Assembly (NCBI GenBank): GCA_963277665.1
Contig: OY728143.1
Span: 531,622,394 to 531,686,393 of the forward strand
Direction: 5' to 3'
DNA from: Viscum album
Lineage: Eukaryota; Streptophyta; Magnoliopsida; Santalales; Viscaceae
DNA: 64,000 nt
Part shown: positions 12,135-23,973 of the stretch, one piece after another
Layout: every line of letters begins with the position of its first letter
Position numbering within the stretch: position 1 is the first letter of the stretch
Notes under the pieces: model-generated
What the model was told of the DNA's origin: nothing
Seen by the model: the letters and a program-made list of their open reading frames with translations, nothing else
Databases searched by the model: none
Made by a program: the position numbers and the translations under genes

Positions 12135-15100
12135 TGTCATAACCCGACCCTCGGTGCCCATTCCCACCTTCTATAGGCCAAAGACGAGAGACTAGCACTA
12201 GAAGGCATATTCCCTAAAATTGTAAGGCATTGTCTTTAAACATGTACAAACACACGGTCTGAGAACACAACAAGAAGCTACTGTGAAATAAACTGCTTTA
12301 GTAAATGTGTACTAAAAGTAAATGGATGGGAATACAAGACCAACTGAAGAATTATAAGTACAACTGAAAAGTACAAAATAACTGAAAGTTGAAAAGTAGC
12401 TCCCGGATCATCCACCACGGATCCCACCAGAAGGGTATGTACAGATCGCCTCCATAGAACTCCACATCTACCCTTTTCCTCCATGCCACATCTTGCCGAA
12501 TTTCCACCTCTAAGCACTGTCTAGTCATGGCTCCGTTATTGTCGTCCAATGTTATATATCATCTTCAAAGACACAACAATGTCCGGGGGACGCCCGCGCT
12601 AGGTTGAGTATATGGATACTCATTAGGGACCTCGAGACCTCTATGGTCTCCAAAAATTTCACAAAGAAAAACCATAGGGTAAAACCATGAATGTAAAGTA
12701 CCAAAAAGGTAATGTACCACATAGAATAACTGCAATCACAAGAACAATGTAAATATAACTCCCATAAGAATTTATTCTAGTGGTAGTAACAAGTGAAATC
12801 CCCAGTCACAACGTCGAACACCTCGACTTCTAGAGAACTCCTCCTCTATCGAGTATAGCAGGCCTACCACATCACACAGAGGCGCTTCCCAATAACCATG
12901 AATAGCTGATGTACTGCTCCCCATTGCGTACTATGGATCTTCTGGGTCACACATAGTCTTCCCCCCCACAACGTGGTATGCTAACACACTCCTTCCCATA
13001 TCCTACCGCAGGTGCTCCACACCGTGGCCTACCAGGTCAGACAAAACCACCCACCCCCAATGTGTCCTGCTATGGTACTCCTCCCAATCATATCATGTTG
13101 CTGTTGAGACACTCTGAGTTGAAAAGTTACCAGACGTCAAGTTTCAGGCAGTCACAAGGTTACGTACATAGTGAGTTTGGGAGAACCGCTCCCCAAGAAA
13201 TCAATCTTATCTCAACCAGGATGATGTCTCACAAATAAGTAACCCCGTGATCTTACATTTCATAAGGATTCCAACTCAATAGATGGTGCATCAGTCGGAT
13301 GCCAGGTCTGTGCATTATTAGCATTTCAGTGTCGAGGGCCCGATTGGATTCGGGTGTGATCCTACCCAGCCGACCTCCACGTTTTTTTGAAACACTAATG
13401 GAGTATGGAAAATGATATTATTGATACATGTGTCACAATATGACATAAAATTCATCAAATAGGTTTTTGGTTCTCATGTTAATCGCCTTTGATATTTTCT
13501 AGGCCCAGTGGGGCCCAGGTCTAGTCCGACCCGGTCAGAATGACCTACATGACTGGGGATGGGCAGGGTTGTGGGGGACACAAACCGTTGGGCCAATGTC
13601 AGGTCCAGACCGCAAGAGTGGTGGCTCAGACCCAAATGGGAGGCCCTCAAATGGGTTCCCCGACCTGCGTAAGGTGACAACATGCTCGGGTGGTGGTCGA
13701 TTCCAATGGTGGAAGCTCGCTGGGAACTCATCCCACTAGGGAGGTGGCCTGGTCCGAGGGCGGCGACTAGCTCCAAGTGTAGCAACCCAACTCTAAAGTC
13801 GGTGGCTCAACATGTGGGCGGTGGCCCGACTTGAGGATAGTGGCCTGACTCTATGGGTGGCTGCATGCTCCAAGGACGGTGGCCAATTCCAGGGGGTGGC
13901 AGCCCGCTTGGGTGGCGACCCGCTCGGGAGGTAGCTTGGTCCGAGGGCAGCAGCCCGATCCGAGGCCAGTAGCCCAGCCCCGAAGTCGGTGGCTCCACCT
14001 GTGGGCAGCGAGTTGACTTGAGGGCACTGACCTGACTCCGAGGGTGGCCGCATGCTCTATGGGTGGTGGCCCGACTTCACGGCGGTGACCCGTTTTGGTC
14101 CGATGCGGGGGGTGTAACCCCACAGTCTCCCAGATTCCTGAATGGCCAAAAGGTTGTTCGGTTGGAGAGGCAACAACACCACGTGGGAGCCACTCAGTCT
14201 CTGCAAAACTCAATGGATGTGGGTTCGGCCTCCATCGCGGCTTCCATTCACCAGTGACACGGTGGTCACATTGGCTTCCTTCTAGTGACCTTCCATCATG
14301 CTGACCACCTCATTTATTTGTAGCAGCTGATGAGCAATGACATTCCACTTGCGGCATGAATTGAAATTCTTGCGTTCTTCCAAGGAGGCGCAAGGATAAC
14401 ATGATAACGGACGGTTCAGGATGGGTTAGTTAGGCCCACACCCTCCGAGATTGCTCGTAAACATGAGGGGGATTAAGGGCTTAATGAAAATTGAATTAAA
14501 AAACAAGATTAACCACACAAGATTCCCAGAAATAACCTCCCACAATGACGAATGAATCATGGTTCAACCTATTAGCCAGTTAACGCATGTTCTTTTTATA
14601 ATTTCACGACTGGAGAAGAGGGAATAAATAAAGCACAAATGAAAATAACCACCTACCTTGAAACATAGGAGAGAGCTCGTGTTTGTGGGAGTCTCATTCT
14701 TAATTGTCCATGAAAAAAGTTATCCTCTCCTCTGCTCGAATGTTAAACTCGGTTTCACATTTAAAATGTCGCACATCACCTCATGCAGGGGTCAGATCTG
14801 TCTTCTATGGGTTCTGTGTTATGGAACTACATCAAAAAATTGTTTCTTGGTCATGCTTTTTCGATACCTCTCTCCCCAATATATATATTTATAGGAGAGG
14901 GGGAGAGTAAATAACAACATCAGGTGTTAATGTGGCTCATAAATTAGGAAGCTGCCTAATTTCCCCAAAGTCGCCTTTACATATGGTTGGCAATTCAAGC
15001 CATTTAGTGTATTGACACCCCACCGGCCCCACCCATTAATTGTTCCATTGGAGGTTTCTGAAATAAAATAACAAAAAATTACATTATTTCATTTCATTTA

Positions 15101-15390
15101 AAAAAAGTCTCAAAACATAATATTTTCTACACACCTACTATGGTTAATGAAAGACTCCCTTAAGAGAATCCTAGTGTTGTGGATTCAACGGCGCCCTCGT
15201 ATTTTTAATCCGAGAAATAGTATTAATGTAAAAAAATGTTGCACACATGTTTACTAAAGGTATCCGAAAAAATGTTCAGAAATTTATTCTGGGCACACCT
15301 AGCCTCAAAATAACGCACTGTCAATATTCACAGACTCATAATAAATCCCTATAATTAAAAAATGTTTATTGAGAAATCTGGTTCATTACA
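12135..15390 (-). repeat. 5' LTR of the minus-strand chromovirus
   Basis: It begins (plus coordinates) with TGTCATAACCC and ends ...TTCATTACA, so the LTR is bounded by TG and CA on the minus strand. The outer end is followed by the TTTTA target duplication. Blocks match the 3' LTR throughout, for example 'ggtctgagaacacaac' at 12258 and the 'gggcacacc' block near 15290. It is about 3.26 kb. Confidence 0.88.
13485..14095. repeat. Expanded GC-rich minisatellite in the 5' LTR
   Basis: Roughly 25 imperfect units of 20-25 bp around 'ggtggcccgactccgagggcg' run in tandem. Overlapping ORFs rich in H, P, S and R on the minus strand come from this repeat. The 3' LTR array at 5775-5975 is much shorter, so the two LTRs have diverged by copy number. 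Confidence 0.78.
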
Positions 15391-15395
15391 TTTTA
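15391..15395. repeat. Target site duplication, right copy (TTTTA)
   Basis: TTTTA directly follows the LTR end at 15390 and equals 4819-4823. Confidence 0.85.
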
Positions 15396-16550
15396 TGTTC
15401 ATCTATCAATATAAAAGTCTAATGAAATCATTTTTTCTCTAGTTTAGATGGTTTTTTTATGAATTACAAAATTTTATATACATTCATGAATTATTTACCT
15501 TATCTTTATGTTTCCTATTTTAAGATGTATATTTTTTTTGGAAATAACACATTGTGCCATTTGTGTGGATTTTTTGTTCAGTTTGAGATCTTATTTTTGT
15601 TTATTAAATAATTTATAATGTTTTATATGATTGGAAAAGTGGTCGACAGAGGTGTGTACTGAATTGAAATTTAATAAAACAATCACTATGTCCTTTGATA
15701 CACGTAGAAATAATATGTTCCTAAATTTGATGCATGATGTGACCACTATGAATCAATGTGTCAGGCCTTTGAAAACATCAGACCCACCACAAAACTAAAG
15801 AAACAAATTTATATTTTTAAATACATTAGATCAAAACGGTTCCTCAATAAAATCTTATATAACGTGCTCATATTTTTATGATATTTTAGAATAATGATAC
15901 ATATGTCATTTATGATTTGTACAGATTTGTTTCACAGCAAACCATTACATGATATAATGGTAATGAGTCAAAAGTGTGAGTTCTCATTTAAGAATTCAAT
16001 TATAGTAAAAAATACAACTGTGGTACTCAAAACTATGAAAAACATTCTTTTTGTATTGATATTTATGGATATTTATCCACATGTTGTTTGAGACGTTTTG
16101 AAATGAGCCACACCATAATTCGATGGAATGTGTGATGTGAATGACTCCACGTGCATATTTTTATATAAAATATACATCAATATAAGTAAAACTAACAAAT
16201 TATCGTTGTTCAGTTCTATATATTATTACTTGAATAAGAATTATTTTATTATAAAGATGTTTTATTTTTCATGAGAATGTGTGGTTTTTTTGCAATAGTA
16301 TGATTAGGGTCTTGATTAAAATATAATTCCACATTGGTATTTTTCAATGTATGATATAATTTGTATTTAAGAAATTGTATAATTTAATGTTTGAAATGTC
16401 TATAATATATTTTTTCATTTTTTTGGTGTAAATTTAAATTTTTCTAAATCTTATTTTGGTACATTTTTGTTGTTGATATGTGGTTTGTTTTTGGTGTTGT
16501 GGTGTGTTGTTACGTAACACTTCAATGTTTCTGCATTGTGCTTTTATAGA
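15396..16550. other. AT-rich stretch, no gene recognised
   Basis: This continues the sequence that was interrupted at 4819. It contains T-rich runs and one 65-codon ORF (15894-16091, +) with no family features. It may belong to the 3' LTR of the + strand Gypsy remnant at 2640-3560 or to the outer LTR of the minus-strand Gypsy that begins at about 16957. Confidence 0.3.
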
Positions 16551-16551
16551 A

Positions 16552-16802
16552 CACTACTGAATGGACATTCATCAGCACTTTTTAAAAAATTGATAAATGG
16601 TTTCTTTAGAAGAAATAAATAAAATCTATGATAAATGAAAAATTTATTAACATTTTTTTAGTTATGATATATGTAACCTTTATCATTTCTTTTTAGTGCA
16701 TATTAATGTCCATAAATTTTAATGACTCTCATGTAGTTTGTGATTCTCTAGTGCTAAACAAGGCCATTTCTAGCGCTAAAAAAGGGATATTTTGTAGTAT
16801 TG
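16552..16802. mobile_element. Possible non-autonomous mini-CACTA
   Basis: The 251-bp unit starts CACTACTGAAT and ends TTTTGTAGTATTG, a rough inverted match (CACTAC / GTAGTA). Internal motifs 'atcagcacttttt', 'gtgctaaa' and 'agcgctaaa' resemble subterminal repeats and also occur at 400-480 and 1930-2005. I see no convincing 3-bp target duplication, so the ends are uncertain. Confidence 0.35.
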
Positions 16803-16956
16803 TTAGTTTTTTTAGTAATGATTATTATAAAATATTTAGTAGTGAAATAATATATTTTCGATAGCTCTATATTATTTATGTGTATAATATAATATAATAT
16901 TATATATAAAATACTTATTCATGAAATAATTATTTCCATTGAAAACTAGGTCATTA

Positions 16957-16975
16957 AATTCTTCCCTGATTTAGA
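16957..16975 (-). promoter_or_regulatory. Worn polypurine tract of the old Gypsy
   Basis: The plus text 'aattcttccctgatttag' followed by a 'aatttaatcc' block aligns with 'aattctccccactttagg' and 'aattaagtcc' at 7294-7320. On the minus strand it is purine-rich and precedes the inferred LTR edge. Confidence 0.55.
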
Positions 16976-17219
16976 AATTTAATCCATGAAATTTCAACTC
17001 ATATTCTCATTTTAAAATAGATTAGGGTACTTTTGTTTCAGTGTTTCATATTTTTAGAGTATATTCTCTTCCCTCTTATTATTCCTCCACAACACTACGA
17101 ATATGTGAGTTTTATTGATACATAAAAAATTTTCTATATGATTTTCCAGCTTCATAATATGTTCTTTAAATTATTATTCATTCTCCTTTTCTACCACCTC
17201 TATATTTAATACATTTGAT

Positions 17220-18350
17220 TGATTACATATGTACATCCTCATGATTGATACATGGAACACATCATTAACTTAACACATAATAGGTGGTTTTGTAAGAATA
17301 TATGGAACAATGAATATTTGGGAAAGGATATCAATTGGTCCAATATACTTTGGGCTATGATTCCCTTTCATTTCAAGGCACATGACTCTCTTCCATGGTA
17401 ATATTCAATGGAAAAATTCTTCTCCGACATTGTACTCTAGGTCTATTCAATGGTTTCCATCATATAACTTTTTTTTGGCTCTTTGTAGCTCTGATATACT
17501 ATTGGATGGAATAAAAAATATCTATTATCTTCTGCAAAATATTGGGCCTATATAGCTCTCATCATCTACATTCCATCACATAAATAGCATTATATAGATC
17601 CATTAGAATACATGGGTGACAATTTTTTTATATAAGGACTCATCTGATGGGATATGTTGATCCCATCCACCATTTACTAACATTTAGTAAGCTCTTAGGA
17701 TGACTTCCTGCATTAAAATATTAGTTTTCTATTTTGAATCAGTTTGGATGTGATGAGCCACGTGGAAATTCAATTCAGTAATCCAATCTTGTGGAATACT
17801 TCTCTTGTATTTAGATGTGAACCATGGATCATGATAAGATTTGATCAATATATATTCCCTATATATCCTTCCTAAATCTATTACATTTACCATGGAATGT
17901 TTTTATGTAACATAACCTCCTTAATAGTGATAAAGGGTGAATTCTTGGTGAGTCAATCAACCACAACCCATATCAAATTGTATCCTTTATATGTCATTGA
18001 GAGATGAGTGAAACACTAAATTGTTACATTCCATCATTTCAACATAAGGGTATTGAATTATTTCATATTCCCTATAAAATTTTATCAATATTCTTCAAAT
18101 TGTTAACATACAAAACAATGTGATATATATTACCCAATATCAATCATCACTTTTTCTAATCCTAAGTTCTCTCAAATATATGTACACATATTTCTACTTC
18201 AATGATGAACAGAGAATGATATGATGTGAAAAATATTAAATAGACCCTTTCGTATCTCAGGTTATGCAGGAATAAAAATCAACCCTCCAAACCATGTCAA
18301 AATATCATCATTGTTGTGGAATTCATTCGGAATCCCTTATAATTATAATT
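17220..18350 (-). pseudogene. Integrase remnant of the old Gypsy
   Basis: On the minus strand, 17237-17270 reads NDVFHVSIMR, matching the 'HNVFHVSMLRK' box. 17300-17360 reads 'SPKYIGPIDILSQI', matching 'LSPRYIGPFEILER'. Further up, about 17490-17560, 'RPNILQKIIDI...IRATKSQKK' matches 'GPDLVQETTE.I..I.ER...AQSRQKSY'. The catalytic core above 17.6 kb is too worn to place D-D-E. Several stops interrupt it. Confidence 0.75.
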
Positions 18351-19440
18351 TTACTATCTTTTGTCTCTCTATATCATTCCTTAGTGTTTAATTTTATTCT
18401 ATTATATATAAGGTTATGAAATCCTTTTAGAAAAGATGAATTTATTACATTAAATTATGATATCAAAATCAATACATTGCATATCAGAGTAGATTTGACC
18501 TTTCTCAATAAATATTTTAGGTTGTTTAAAAGGTTATTTTCTACCCAGATCATCAGATAGCATTTTCTTTTTCTTGTATGGTATTGAAAATCAAAATTTA
18601 AGTCCATAATTAGATCTATCCATCTACTTTAACACATCTTGATCTCCTTATCTATGAATATATTCATTATAATCTTGTTTTTAATATATATATATATATG
18701 TCAAACAATTCACCAAAGTGTTGGTTTCACCAATTAATTATAGAAAATATGACAATTGAAATGTCTATTTCACGAGTCATTATATCTTATCAGGGATCTT
18801 CAACATTCATACAACATAGGCTATAACATTATCATTATTAAATAGTAAACAATCAAAGAAACTAATTAAATAATATCATATATCTCCAAACATTCTCCAC
18901 TTATTTGAAGTGTGATTATTTAATAGTGTTATGAATTTTCATAACCTCTTTAAATCATTTATCAAATTTATCTATCTTGATATAATTTATCCCTTTCCAT
19001 GTTAACATTCTTAGTAGAGTTGAAAAACATTATAAACCCATCAAAAAAATTGTAGTTAACAACTATTTCAGGAAAACATTAGATTTCTCTGACACTAGTT
19101 GGTATGTTACATTCCTTACATTCCGTTGTTTTTGCAGGGTCCATCAAAATTACCTAACTTTTGGTCACATGCCTTGGGATTGTGACATTATTCAACCAAA
19201 AGTAACAGATTATGAATTCATTTTTTACTTTATCCATCAATAATGTAACTTTTACAATCGTTATATTCACTTATTGCTCTTGATTTCTCATTGAGTAAAA
19301 GAGAATCTCTCTACAGACTATATTCCTAAAATCTAGGAATATTACAATGGAATATGTAAATACAAAGGGAATCAATATGAATACATAGTTACCATACATT
19401 GTAGGGAATGTAGTCTTCTAAATATTTTCCTTATTCACCA
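18351..19440 (-). pseudogene. RNase H and RT C-terminal region of the old Gypsy, decayed
   Basis: By colinearity this should contain the RT catalytic box and RNase H. The sequence is AT-mutated and full of stops, and I recognise no reliable motif. It is included because intact flanking domains on both sides show it is the same element. Confidence 0.45.
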
Positions 19441-19840
19441 TTATTTGATGTTAAATTGAAAGAAGATACCCGTTTTTGAATTACATAGCTCAAAGTTTCT
19501 GATAGAACAATTCATCAATCCATGGTAGGGGATACTTATTTTTTATGGTGATCCTAATGTGGTCATAGAAGTTGATACACAGTCACACTGATCCATCATT
19601 TTTTTCATTACAAATAGAATTGGTGCACCCTTATATGATGAAATAGGTCATGTGATTAGTTTTTTTAAATTATATTGTATCAGTTTTATTAATACTAATA
19701 GTTTGATTGGGGATATCCTATTAGAGAATTTTGAGATATGTTTTTCACCAGGTATAAATTCAATTGAGAACACTATCTCATGATCTGGGAGATATTCAAG
19801 TTACTCTTTGGGGAACACATCAATGTTTTCACTAACAATA
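19441..19840 (-). pseudogene. Reverse transcriptase N-terminal part of the old Gypsy
   Basis: The minus strand at 19590-19640 reads 'SSYKGAPILFVMKKMMDQ', matching 'SPWGAPVLFVKKKDGS'. It continues with a worn 'KISIPYHGLMN' (usual 'N.YPLPRIDD'). Above it, 19745-19800 reads 'LPDHEIVFSIEFIPG', the pre-RT linker 'LPP.REIEFSIDLIPG'. Stops and substitutions show a long-dead copy. Confidence 0.8.
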
Positions 19841-20075
19841 ATATTTCCAATAGGTTAATACCTTATTTTTGGATATCCATTTTGGAATTGTATTCTTATT
19901 CATAGGGTATCAACACCTACACGATTTATAGATTTTCCAATGTAGATTCATTATATTATTTGAATTGGTAATGGAAAATAGGATGGTTCAAAATATGAAA
20001 AGAAATTTATTTTTTATTAATGATGATGTGTGCTCTATGTAATAAAATCCAATACATGCCTTTTTTATTCAAATT

Positions 20076-20230
20076 CTAGAAGAGATGGATTAAAATATTA
20101 TATGGAAGAACAATCCAACAAAAACATACAAGACCGAATTTCAAAAATTGGGATGAAATTATTGCACCACTAGGTGTTTTTAGTGATATATATACATCAA
20201 TGTACTGGCTCATAGTATCAACTATTCTAG
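20076..20230 (-). pseudogene. Protease part of the old Gypsy, cut by the CACTA
   Basis: The minus frame gives 'YIDVYISLKTPSGAIIS' followed by 'LVCFCWIVLPYNILIHLF'. This fits the stretch after the protease active site in chromoviruses ('L.VSTPSG..I..' then 'C.V.I.G....DLI.LDM'). The frame runs into the CACTA terminal repeat at 20231. The part upstream of the cut must lie beyond 40819. Confidence 0.6.
20228..20230. repeat. CACTA target site duplication, left (TAG)
   Basis: TAG directly precedes the left terminal repeat and is repeated at 40817-40819. A 3-bp duplication is diagnostic for CACTA elements. Confidence 0.75.
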
Positions 20231-20261
20231 CATAACAATATTCCATAATATTTGCAACAGG
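20231..20261 (-). repeat. Left terminal inverted repeat of the CACTA, degenerate
   Basis: Thirty-one bases (CATAAC...TTTGCAACAGG) align without gaps to the right terminal repeat (CACTAC...ATTGCGACAGG) at 17 of 31 positions by my count. The inner 'TTGC.ACAGG' is best kept. The CACTA core has mutated to CATAA. Confidence 0.7.
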
Positions 20262-20640
20262 ATCACGTCGCAAAAGACCTTTTGCGACGGGGCTCCATTA
20301 CAAATTTCCCGTTACTGAAAACGGCATCGCAAAAAGGTGTTTTTGGGGCAGTCCCATCACAAAAAGAGTATTTGCGACAGTATTTTCCCCCATCCCAAAT
20401 GGGTTTTCGTTTATATATTAAAAAGTTATTTGCAACGGGTCATCCTAGATATATTAGTTGAGAAGGGTTTCTGACCCATCACAAATGGGAAATCAAAAAA
20501 ATATTTGCGACGAGGTTATATGCGACGGACCATCGTAGAACTTTTTTTACGACGAGTATTCTTCCCATCGCAAATGTTACAGTAAATATTTTTTTACGAC
20601 GGGACACCCCGTCGCAAATATTCCCGTCAAAATACTAAAA
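20262..20640. repeat. Left subterminal region with palindromic TTTGCGACGGG motifs
   Basis: About ten short copies of 'tttgcgacggg' or its complement 'cccgtcgcaaa' occur in both orientations (for example 20277-20290, 20343-20372 and 20600-20625). In CACTA elements, TNP1/TNPA-type proteins bind such subterminal repeats and bring the ends together. The right end has the matching block at 40125-40785. Confidence 0.85.
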
Positions 20641-21353
20641 AAAATATAACAAAAATAAAATAATTAATACAAATCGTATAATATTATAGAAAAATATTAA
20701 TATTATTAATAATATAAAAAAATCTATTATTATAATATAAATAAAAAATACATAAAATATAATTATGAAATATTAATATAAAATAATAATAATATGAATA
20801 TAAATAAAATAATATAATATAATAATACTAATATTAATAATATAAAAAATTAATATAATAATAATATTACTAAATTATGTATATAATAATAATAATAATA
20901 ATATTAATAATATAAAGAAATTATATTATTGTATTATTAATAATAAAAAATATAAAAAATATTATTATGAAATATTAATATCAAAAAATAATAATAATAT
21001 GAATATAAATAATATAATATTATATATTATGAAATATTAATATCAGAAAATAATAATTATAGTACTAATATTAATAATATAAAAAATTAATATAATATTA
21101 TTATTATTAAAATAAACATAAATATTTATGAAAAAATAATATTAATATTATTAATATTTAAAAAGTAATAAAATTATAAACTTATCAATATTAACAATAA
21201 ATATAAAATATTAAAAGTAATATTACTAAAATATGCAGACAATAAAAATAATACTAATAAGTAATAAAATATTAAAAAAATAAAAACAATTAAATCATGC
21301 AATATTCATACCAATATGAAAGTGGAATTGTAAATAGTTAATATGACAATAAA
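20641..21353. other. AT-rich spacer of the CACTA
   Basis: Dominated by 'aataataat' and 'aatataaaa' simple sequence with no ORF. It lies between the subterminal repeats and the stop codon of the TNP1-like gene, so part may be 3' UTR. Confidence 0.5.
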
Positions 21354-21455
21354 CTATGAACTCAAATGTTTATTACATATAAAAAATATCACTGGGGGTG
21401 GATAATCTGGAGGACCTGGAGGAGGTAGTGGAGGAAACTCCATCCCTAAACTATG
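21354..21455 (-). pseudogene. Last coding segment of the CACTA TNP1-like gene
   Basis: The minus strand from the chromovirus edge is open for 33 codons and ends in TAG at 21354-21356. It is proline-rich (GMEFPPLPPPGPPDYPPP). The phase is continuous with the segment on the other side of the chromovirus (32107 upward) when one copy of the target duplication is counted. It is therefore the displaced C-terminus of the same protein. Confidence 0.7.
21451..21455. repeat. Target site duplication of the nested chromovirus, left (CTATG)
   Basis: CTATG before the LTR at 21456 corresponds to ATATG at 32107-32111, one mismatch in five. Confidence 0.78.
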
Positions 21456-22899
21456 TGTAAAGACACGGAAATTTCAACGAAATTTTTTTTTCATAATTTT
21501 TTTTTGGAATTTTACAAGAACACAGTTTCTGACGGAACCTGATTCTGAGGCCCAGTGTGCCTGGAATCAATTTCCAAAGATTAGCTCGGGTATGTTTAGT
21601 GAAGGAACGAGCGGGTTTTTATAACTTTTGAACCGGTTCTTGGAATCGAATTCCGAGGGTACCGATGAAATCGCAGCACTGGTAATTGCTTAAAAATACC
21701 TTTTCCGGATTTGCGTTTTCTCGAGTGTGGTTTTTAAATTTTTCGGTTAAGTAAATGAATAAAATTAAATGGTGCGACAAATTTATTTTATTTAAGTCAC
21801 TTAACCTATGTTAAGTGGATGATGTGGGACCCACAATATCCTACCCACTTGGTAGGATATTTTGTGATGTGGGACCCACATGAGCAACCATTTCTTTTCT
21901 TCTTAAGTAACGCACCCGCAACCCCTATTAATGAAGTCAAACCGTGCGTTTATTCTAGTTAAAAAATGCCTCATTAATTTGGGCAGTAAAATCTTTACAA
22001 TTAATTCATTGAATTGATTGTTTCTTTTTGAATTTCAAAGGTTGGCTTGTGTGTTAATAAAATAAAACTATTATTATTTTATTTCCTTATGGAACTTGTT
22101 TCGTGGAGAGGATTTGAAGGAAAGTGTTCTTCTTCGACGAAGAATGCGAAGAACGCACCGATCTCTGACGAAGAATGCCAAGTCCCAAGAAATCAATGAT
22201 TCTCCTTCCGCGATGCTTCTTCAGTGATGCTCCTTCCGCGATGAGACGATCCCCCTTCTGCGACGACTTTTTCTGCGACAAAACTCGTTCGACGACTACA
22301 CTCGAGGTAGGGGTTAATTTTGTGTAAGTTTATATTCCCGTGGTTCCTTCCTTTTTAAACAAAGAACTCGGATCAAATCATCCTCAAGTTGATCAGCGAA
22401 TGATTTCTTTTGCGGGTTGGGAATATTTATTTTCGGGGAAAACTATTTGGGTTGATTTCTTTTGTTCGTGAAAAATCCTTGTTCTTTCTTCATCTTGTGG
22501 GCCGCTTGTTATCAACATAACAGGAGGAGGTCGGACCGCATGAACACGGCCAACTCCTCTCCCCCTTTGTTGTTTTGATTCGTTGCGGATCAAAAAAGGC
22601 GGTGTGGTGCCACGACACCACGTGGAAACAAGAAAGAATGGGACAAAGAAGTGCGGCTCCCTCGCACCGCGCTGTTGAGGCCGAACGAAATCGCGGCTGG
22701 AGTTGGGGCCACCGAGGTGATTCGAAGACTCCGCGGGTTGATCGTTGTGCACGGATTGATAGGCGATGACAAACGAGGACGCAAGGTAAATTTGAAGCCT
22801 CCACAGTGAATGTCGGGTCCCTTGAAGACCGTTGGCGAAGGCGGAGAGCAAAACTAACCATCGAAGTGCGTCCAGTGGTCCGCGTAAAACACAGATGGC

Positions 22900-23340
22900 A
22901 TGCCTCCCTGGCACGGCGGCGCCGGCGGTCGGAGGCGGCGGCACCGGGCGCACCGCCTGGGAGGGCCGCCATGGCTGATGCCACGGTGGCAAGCGGCTGG
23001 TCCCGCGGCCGTGCAGGACAAAGGGAGACGCGGTGGGTTACCGTGTCACTGGCAGGGAGGGAACCCCATGCGGGGGCCGCAGATTCTTTCACGGGGGGGG
23101 GGGGGGGGGGGGGGGGCGGCAACCGCACCCCTCCCCCTGTCCGCTCCTCCGGAAATCCGAGCGGTACACTGCCGCGCCAGCGCGGCATGGCTAGCCAGTC
23201 GGGCAGCCCATGCGAGGCCGGGCCGCATCCTTTTTAGTTCGGACCCGGACCCGGTTCGGGCTAACCCAGGGGGTCTCGGGCCAGGTCGGACTGGGACTGA
23301 ACCCCTATTTTCAGGAAGTTTCCGTTCAAATGCCCAAATC
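22900..23340. repeat. GC-rich LTR block with a 24-G tract at 23093-23116
   Basis: Local base composition jumps to very GC-rich compared with the AT-rich surroundings. A run of 24 G is followed by 'cggcaaccgcaccc'. The equivalent block in the other LTR (29560-30020) has 7 G and 22 C instead. Confidence 0.85.
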
Positions 23341-23452
23341 TTGGGCCACAGTCCTCGGATCGACGCACCTTCAGTTGTGATGCAATCCTTGGATCGAGAC
23401 GGTCGCTTCAGTATATTACACTCAGGGTTTCAGAGTACATTTGGTTCGGCCG

Positions 23453-23973
23453 GGTTGGTTCGCACACGAAACCAACCGGGCCCTTGGAGCAGAAACACTT
23501 ATATATTGAGCTTTGGACGTTCGATTGAAGTGACATTTATTTTGATGGATTATCTTGATGAGACAGATCTTTTGGCTTACTCCAGTCGAGGTTTGGACGC
23601 CGTCAGAGTGTGGTTGGGTTGGTTCGCTAATGAAACCAACCGGGCCCCTAGAATGAAAAATCCATTAACTCACGGACCGGGCGTCCAATTGACGCACCAT
23701 CTATCTCGTTAAATTCCTATTGATGAGACAGAACATTTGGCATACTTCTCCTGCGTTTTGGTTTCTATTGGATAGTGGCTGGATTAGATTGTACCTGAAA
23801 TCCAACCGGGCCCCTGGAACGGAAAAGATGATATCATTCAAACCAGACATCCGTTTGACGAACCGTCAGCGGCGTTGGTGATCACATTAAGAAACGGACC
23901 CTATGGGCATACCGTATTAGAGTTCAGGTTAATGTTGAGATATGGACGGGTTGGTTCGCACATGAAACCAACC
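23453..23973. repeat. Four-copy array of GGTTGGTTCG / CGAAACCAACC palindromes, 5' LTR
   Basis: Units of about 160-172 bp each start with a short perfect or near-perfect palindrome GGTTGGTTCG-loop-CGAAACCAACC followed by GGGCCCCTGGA. Starts are 23453, 23617, 23777 (degenerate) and 23949. Most units also hold a second motif like 'gaccgggcgtctgagtgacgc'. The other LTR repeats the array at 30160, 30325, 30490 and about 30657. Confidence 0.85.

Larger units (their letters stand above)
4824..15390 (-). mobile_element. Complete but inactive Ty3/Gypsy chromovirus (Tekay-like), minus strand
   Basis: This 10.6-kb element has all structural parts in minus-strand order. They are the 5' LTR 12135-15390, eroded tRNA-Met PBS, gag, protease-linker, RT, RNase H, integrase with a chromodomain-like tail, PPT at 7296-7312 and 3' LTR 4824-7295. 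A perfect TTTTA duplication flanks it. The pol order and the tail after integrase place it among chromoviruses. Long LTRs and the Gag start suggest the Tekay/Del clade, which is inference. Stops and frameshifts interrupt every domain, so it cannot move by itself. Its Gag start ('SNEALVHGP') and integrase tail are clearly related to the + strand element at 21.5-32.1 kb. Confidence 0.93.

Noticed and set aside
13474..14304. Overlapping H/P/S/R-rich ORFs
   Set aside because: They are translations of the GC-rich minisatellite in the LTR.
22393..23712. Long ORFs of 140-270 codons on both strands in GC-rich DNA
   Set aside because: They overlap each other on opposite strands, run through a homopolymer G tract, lie wholly in an LTR and have no family motif. 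The other LTR has similar but non-colinear ORFs. GC content explains them.
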